This document shows, one piece after another, positions 51,142 to 54,992 of a stretch of 54,992 bases of DNA. The first letter of the stretch is position 1. The number at the start of each line of letters is the position of its first letter. The position numbers were made by a program, and so were the translations under genes. The DNA is taken from contig JAEWQF010000071.1 in the NCBI GenBank assembly GCA_023399295.1, forward strand, positions 1 to 54,992. The letters are read 5' to 3'. The DNA comes from Bacteroidota bacterium (GTDB taxonomy: Bacteria; Bacteroidota; Bacteroidia; Bacteroidales; Dysgonomonadaceae). Below the pieces are notes generated by a model. The model did no database searches. It was not told the origin of the DNA and saw nothing but the letters and a program-made list of their open reading frames with translations.

Positions 51142-52203
51142 ATGTCATCCAATATCCGCACGGGAATCATCGGCTACGGCCTCTCAGGCCGCGTGTTCCA
51201 TGCCCCTTTTATCGACGTGGTAGAGGGCTATGAGCTGACCAGGATCAGCACCTCCAAACCCGAAAGCATTGCGCTCATCGGGGAGCGTTATCCACTCACC
51301 ACCGTCGTCCCCGACGGAATGCACATCATCGACGACCCTGAGATTGATCTGGTGATCGTCACCTCACCCAACACCGATCATTTTCACTGGGCCCGGGAAG
51401 CGCTGCTGGCCGGAAAGCATGTGGTGGTAGAGAAACCCTTCACCGTGAACGTGGAGGAGGCCGACGAACTGCTGGAGATTGCCCGGAGACAAAAGAAGAT
51501 CCTGACAGTCTACCACAACCGGCGCTTCACAAGCGATACCCGCACAGTGAAGAAACTCCTGGATAGCGGTCTGCTGGGTGAGATGGTGGACTATGAATCC
51601 CATTTCGACCGATACCGCACCGAGCCACGCCCCAACGGTGCCTGGCGTGAGCAGCCGCTGCCCGGATCTGGTATCTTCTACGACCTGGGGTCGCACCTGA
51701 TCGACCAGGCGCTCTGGTTCTTCGGCATGCCGGAGGCGGTGACTGCCGAGATCGCCATGCAGCGTGAATGGGCCAAAGCGGATGATCATTTTGATGTGCG
51801 GCTCCACTACCCCACCTTCACCGCCACCCTCAAGTCGGGCATGATCTGCCGCATTCCGGGTCCAACCTATCTACTGCACGGCACCAACGGATCGTTTGTG
51901 AAGTATGGGCTGGATGTGCAGGAGGCGACTCTGGACGGAGGAGCAATCCCCCGTGGGAAAGATTGGGGACGTGAGCCGGAGAGTATCTGGGGCACAATCA
52001 ACGCTGAATACAGGGGGTTGAAGATGCAGGGAAAGCTGGAGAGTGAGCCGGGTGATTACCGCGATTATTTCATCAACCTGCGTGACGCCATCAACGGAAA
52101 GGCAGAGCTGGCTGTCAAGCCCGAAGAGGCACGCAACGTGATGCGGATCATCGAACTGGCCTTCAGGAGTAGCAGCGAGAAGAGAACGATCACAATTGAA
52201 TAA
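51142..52203 (+). CDS. Gfo/Idh/MocA-family NAD(P)-dependent oxidoreductase
   Basis: A cytoplasmic dehydrogenase of 353 aa from the ATG at 51142. The Rossmann loop is GIIGYGLSGRVFHAPF, and the family motif EKPF follows at about residue 97 (VVEKPFTVNVEEADEL), with the catalytic Lys. The C-terminal alpha/beta domain has GSGIFYDLGSHLIDQALWFFG with the Asp-His pair. The GLSGRVFHAP start resembles the YdgJ/YhhX group. Its substrate, probably a sugar or cyclitol, is unknown. Independent of the following sigma cassette by orientation and a 75-bp gap. Confidence 0.93.
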   Translation: MSSNIRTGIIGYGLSGRVFHAPFIDVVEGYELTRISTSKPESIALIGERYPLTTVVPDGMHIIDDPEIDLVIVTSPNTDHFHWAREALLAGKHVVVEKPFTVNVEEADELLEIARRQKKILTVYHNRRFTSDTRTVKKLLDSGLLGEMVDYESHFDRYRTEPRPNGAWREQPLPGSGIFYDLGSHLIDQALWFFGMPEAVTAEIAMQREWAKADDHFDVRLHYPTFTATLKSGMICRIPGPTYLLHGTNGSFVKYGLDVQEATLDGGAIPRGKDWGREPESIWGTINAEYRGLKMQGKLESEPGDYRDYFINLRDAINGKAELAVKPEEARNVMRIIELAFRSSSEKRTITIE

Positions 52204-52278
52204 GGGTGTATCCACCGTATGCTTAAAACACATCACCTCTCCACAGGGTGATGTGGCTTTTATCTATAATAAGCGTCA

Positions 52279-52788
52279 ATGCAGTTATCAGAGAAACAGT
52301 TTTCCAAATATTTTCACACCCACTATCGTCCCCTATGTCTGCACGCCCTACATTTCATGGGTAATGCCGAGGAAGCGGAGGACGTTGTGCAGGAAACCTT
52401 CATAAAACTGTGGGATAAAAGGGATCAGCTGGAATCGATAAAATCGGTGAAGGCATATCTTTATAGGGCTATTCGTAACAATTGCCTGACCCGCATTCGA
52501 GATGCAAAGCCTACCACATCACTGGAAATGGTAGCATCCGATCAATTCCTGTCGGACGAAGAACTGGAGGAACGTAGCGAAATGGAGGCTCGCATCTGGA
52601 ATATGATCGATGAACTCCCGGAACGCCGTCGCCAGATCTTCCTGATGGCGAAACGCGATGGATTAAGTTACAAGGAGATCTCGGAACAAACCGGCCTAGC
52701 CGTTAAGACCATTGAGAACCATGTCTTCCGCGCAATGCAGTCGTTGCGGACTAAAGATTTCAACGCCTACATCTTCTTTTTTGCCTGA
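52279..52788 (+). CDS. ECF-type RNA polymerase sigma-70 factor (FecI-like)
   Basis: A 169-aa extracytoplasmic-function sigma factor. Region 2 contains the DNA-melting stretch HALHFMGNAEEAEDVVQETFIKLW, and region 4 the helix-turn-helix SYKEISEQTGLAVKTIENHVFRAMQSLR. The next gene is its FecR anti-sigma, then a TonB receptor with an STN domain, the classic set for trans-envelope signalling. Target promoters, including its own, cannot be recognised. Confidence 0.95.
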   Translation: MQLSEKQFSKYFHTHYRPLCLHALHFMGNAEEAEDVVQETFIKLWDKRDQLESIKSVKAYLYRAIRNNCLTRIRDAKPTTSLEMVASDQFLSDEELEERSEMEARIWNMIDELPERRRQIFLMAKRDGLSYKEISEQTGLAVKTIENHVFRAMQSLRTKDFNAYIFFFA

Positions 52789-52877
52789 TTACTACTTCCC
52801 GATGATTTTTTTTCATATTGGGTGAGTGTTTTTTATTTTTCTGCATCTCATATACAGAAAGCGTTAGTAAATGGCAT

Positions 52878-53699
52878 ATGCAAAAATACGGAAATGACAT
52901 CGATGATTCTGTCCGGTTTGTGGCTCAGCACTACCAACAAGGGGTGTTCGACACTGCGAATGGGTGGAAAAAGCTGACGTATACACTTCCGAGGTTCAGG
53001 AATGGACATTACCTGACACTTGTGACCCGCGTGGCAGCTGTTGCCATGTTACTATTGGTGTCGGGAATAGGCATATGGATGTCAGTGAATCGACCGCGAC
53101 AACTGGTGGCAGAGTCTGGTAATTATGAGTTCACTCTTCCCGACCGTAGTGAAGTGGTGATGCAAGAGGGAGCGGAGCTGACCTACGACCGACGTTTCGG
53201 ACAACAGGACCGTCGTGTCGCCATGCTGGGTGACATACGTTTCATCGTCACGCGCGACGAGACAAAACCTTTTATCGTCACCACACCTACTGCCCGCATC
53301 ACAGTGCTGGGAACAGTGTTCGATGTGTCGGAAAATGATGAAGGGACAGCACTCTCTGTAATCTCAGGTAGAGTCCTCTTTACTCCCGTTTCGCCTGCCG
53401 TACAGCTCCTTTGTAGTGCGGGCATGCGCATACATTATCAGGCGAAAGGAGAGGAGATCACCGTTTTCTCGGATAATGCTTCCATCTTCTACAGCGCCGA
53501 GCGAAATGAACTCTCCATCCACAACGCCACCATCGAACAGCTACTACAACTGCTATCACAATATTACAACATACAGATGGAGGTACCAGAAAAAGAGTTG
53601 CCGTTACATCTGACTGCCTCTTTTTCAGGAAAAAGCATCATCGAGATCCTGAATATCATCAATATAACGTTGGATACCCATATAATAATCGTGCACTGA
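52878..53699 (+). CDS. FecR-family anti-sigma regulator
   Basis: An inner-membrane regulator of 273 aa from the ATG at 52878. The cytoplasmic N-terminus (about 50 residues, MQKYGNDIDDSVRFVAQHYQ) would bind the sigma factor. One membrane helix follows (VTRVAAVAMLLLVSGIGIWM). The periplasmic FecR domain includes YEFTLPDRSEVVMQEGAELTYDRRF and RITVLGTVFDVSENDE, then the C-terminal DUF4974 part (IEQLLQLLSQYYNIQMEV) that contacts the receptor STN domain. The N-terminus is short for the family. Only about 90 bp separate it from the sigma gene. Confidence 0.93.
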   Translation: MQKYGNDIDDSVRFVAQHYQQGVFDTANGWKKLTYTLPRFRNGHYLTLVTRVAAVAMLLLVSGIGIWMSVNRPRQLVAESGNYEFTLPDRSEVVMQEGAELTYDRRFGQQDRRVAMLGDIRFIVTRDETKPFIVTTPTARITVLGTVFDVSENDEGTALSVISGRVLFTPVSPAVQLLCSAGMRIHYQAKGEEITVFSDNASIFYSAERNELSIHNATIEQLLQLLSQYYNIQMEVPEKELPLHLTASFSGKSIIEILNIINITLDTHIIIVH

Positions 53700-53713
53700 T
53701 TCTATTACTTTCA

Positions 53714-54992
53714 ATGAAACACTACATTCTCTTTTTCCTGCTGTTCGTTTGCCTCCAAACGGAGGCATCCGGACAGCAAAAAATAACCATCCGCGCAAAG
53801 CAGCTGACGGCCAAACAACTGATCAGACAGGTTGAGACCCAAACTGATTATCGCTTTTCCTACAATCCGGAATTGCTGAAAACTCTTCCTCCCGTATCAC
53901 TACAGGTAGAAGATGAAAGCATTGAGAAGGTGCTGGATCTGTTTTTTGAGAAGACCGAGATTCAATTTATCATTCGTGACAAGTTCATCATACTGAAAAA
54001 AAAACCAAAAGAAATCACCATCAGCGGGTTTATTTACGACCAGCAGTCACATGAAACCCTTATCTCCGCCAACATCTTTGATCAGATCTCCTATCAGGGA
54101 GCCGTCAGCAACAATTTCGGGTTCTACAGCCTCACCCTTCCTCCGGGCAGGATTGTGCTTCGACCAAGCTATGTAGGTTATTCCTCAGAGAACTATCCCT
54201 TTACTGTAACAGCAGATACAGTGATCCATTTCTATCTGCAACCCTCTTCCCTACTGAAAGAGATTGTAGTGGAGGGTGATCTGGAGAACCAAACACATCA
54301 TGCGGAAACAGGCAAGATAAGTTTCAACTCCCAAACGCTGAAAGCTGTTCCCGCATTGATGGGCGAAAGCGACGTGATCAAGGCACTGCAACAAATGCCC
54401 GGCGTCGCAGTGGGTACTGACGCAATGGCAGGACTCTATGTCCGTGGCGGCAATGCCGATGAAAACCTCTATCTTGTGGATGGAAATCCGCTTTACCATG
54501 TACACCATCTGTTGGGACTATTCTCAACATTCAATCCCGAGGCGGTGAAAACGATGGACTTCTACAAGGGCAGCTTTCCGGCCCGCTACGGCGGCCGTCT
54601 CTCATCGGTGGTTGATGTAAGGATGAATGACGGTGACATGAGAAAAATGTCAGGCACCGCTTCCATCGGACTCATCTCCTCCCGTTTGAATCTGCAGGGC
54701 CCCATTGTTAAAGACAAGACATCCTATTCGGTTTCACTCCGCCGCACCTATCTCGACCTGATTGCCCGTCCGGCAATGTATTTTTTAAACAGGAGAGACA
54801 AAAGGAATAATCCTGAGAACTACACCAAGATCGATTTTGCCTACTATTTTTATGATTTCAATGCGAAGATCAATCATAAGTTCTCAGACAGAAGCCGACT
54901 CTTCCTGAGTTTGTATAACGGAAAAGATAAACTGTTCTACCACAACAAAGCTAGATATGGAGGTGGATCTCAATATCCCGGAGTCGCGGGAA
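53714..54992 (+). CDS. TonB-dependent receptor with STN signalling domain, 3' end cut by window edge
   Basis: The first 426 residues of an outer-membrane receptor. A signal peptide (MKHYILFFLLFVCLQTEASG) leads to an STN (secretin/TonB N-terminal) domain (about residues 22-95, LTAKQLIRQVETQTDYRFSY), a carboxypeptidase-regulatory-like domain (ITISGFIYDQQSHETLISAN), and the plug (MPGVAVGTDAMAGLYVRGGN, LYLVDGNPLYHVHHL). The barrel begins with FPARYGGRLSSVVDVRM. It lies 14 bp after fecR. The STN domain is the part that talks to FecR. It is not a SusC type, and no SusD is visible. The ligand could be a siderophore, haem or another compound. Confidence 0.93.
   Translation, partial: MKHYILFFLLFVCLQTEASGQQKITIRAKQLTAKQLIRQVETQTDYRFSYNPELLKTLPPVSLQVEDESIEKVLDLFFEKTEIQFIIRDKFIILKKKPKEITISGFIYDQQSHETLISANIFDQISYQGAVSNNFGFYSLTLPPGRIVLRPSYVGYSSENYPFTVTADTVIHFYLQPSSLLKEIVVEGDLENQTHHAETGKISFNSQTLKAVPALMGESDVIKALQQMPGVAVGTDAMAGLYVRGGNADENLYLVDGNPLYHVHHLLGLFSTFNPEAVKTMDFYKGSFPARYGGRLSSVVDVRMNDGDMRKMSGTASIGLISSRLNLQGPIVKDKTSYSVSLRRTYLDLIARPAMYFLNRRDKRNNPENYTKIDFAYYFYDFNAKINHKFSDRSRLFLSLYNGKDKLFYHNKARYGGGSQYPGVAG

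Noticed and set aside
1..54992. Insertion sequences, prophage, toxin-antitoxin or restriction-defence genes
   Set aside because: No transposase, integrase, terminase, toxin pair or restriction-modification motif was found on either strand. The class I methyltransferase sits in a glycan cluster and lacks DNA methylase NPPY/DPPY motifs.

Overview
The window looks like a chromosomal stretch from a Bacteroidales bacterium of moderate GC content, perhaps Dysgonomonadaceae-like (Proteiniphilum/Petrimonas; the family is a guess). The evidence is a SusC/SusD pair, a hybrid two-component sensor/regulator, a FecR/ECF-sigma/STN-receptor cassette, a PorW/SprE-like type IX secretion lipoprotein, DUF4251 and DUF5020 proteins, and repeated promoter -7 elements of the Bacteroidetes type TAnnTTTG. 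I saw no transposase, integrase, phage gene or CRISPR array.

Layout. (1) 1-15766 is a polysaccharide utilisation locus. On the minus strand it reads SusC, SusD, GH3, esterase, esterase, GH3 (cut by the window edge). A divergent plus-strand hybrid two-component system probably controls it. The two GH3 enzymes are paralogues, as are the two esterases, and they sit in the mirror order GH3-Est-Est-GH3. (2) 15844-20122: tRNA-Leu(TAG) with a strong terminator, purN, then the acpP-fabF-rnc run, and pfkA convergent to it. (3) 20243-26942: surE-lpxB, an alkaline phosphatase, and a purD-membrane protein-DUF4251 operon. (4) 27135-35384: a nitronate monooxygenase-like flavoprotein, an S9B dipeptidyl peptidase, a WalJ-type metallo-hydrolase, a tight glycosyltransferase/methyltransferase cluster for a surface glycan, an intergenic pair of short tandem repeats, and a SpoU-type RNA methyltransferase. 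(5) 35440-40928: radC-DUF59-lpxH, a DUF2383 gene followed by a decayed DUF892 remnant, efp, and a DUF5020 protein with an NCS2 purine permease. (6) 41094-51069: cysS-yaaA-NSS transporter, aroA with a CCGxHExC-motif membrane protein and an orphan ABC-3 metal-type permease, a PfkB-family sugar kinase, and porW-rdgB. (7) 51142-54992: a Gfo/Idh/MocA oxidoreductase and an ECF sigma-FecR-TonB receptor cassette cut by the right edge.

How the genes work together. The left locus would bind and import beta-linked oligosaccharides whose side groups are esterified; the esterases would de-esterify them and the GH3 enzymes release monosaccharides. The middle is mostly housekeeping: fatty acid and lipid A synthesis, purine synthesis and salvage, and translation. 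The right end is a separate, trans-envelope-regulated uptake system.

The most unusual items are the mirror-duplicated GH3/esterase block, the aroA-linked CCG protein/orphan permease pair, the DUF892 remnant that runs into a terminator, and the two period-7/period-8 repeat arrays. All functional statements rest on motif reading by eye; no database search was run.
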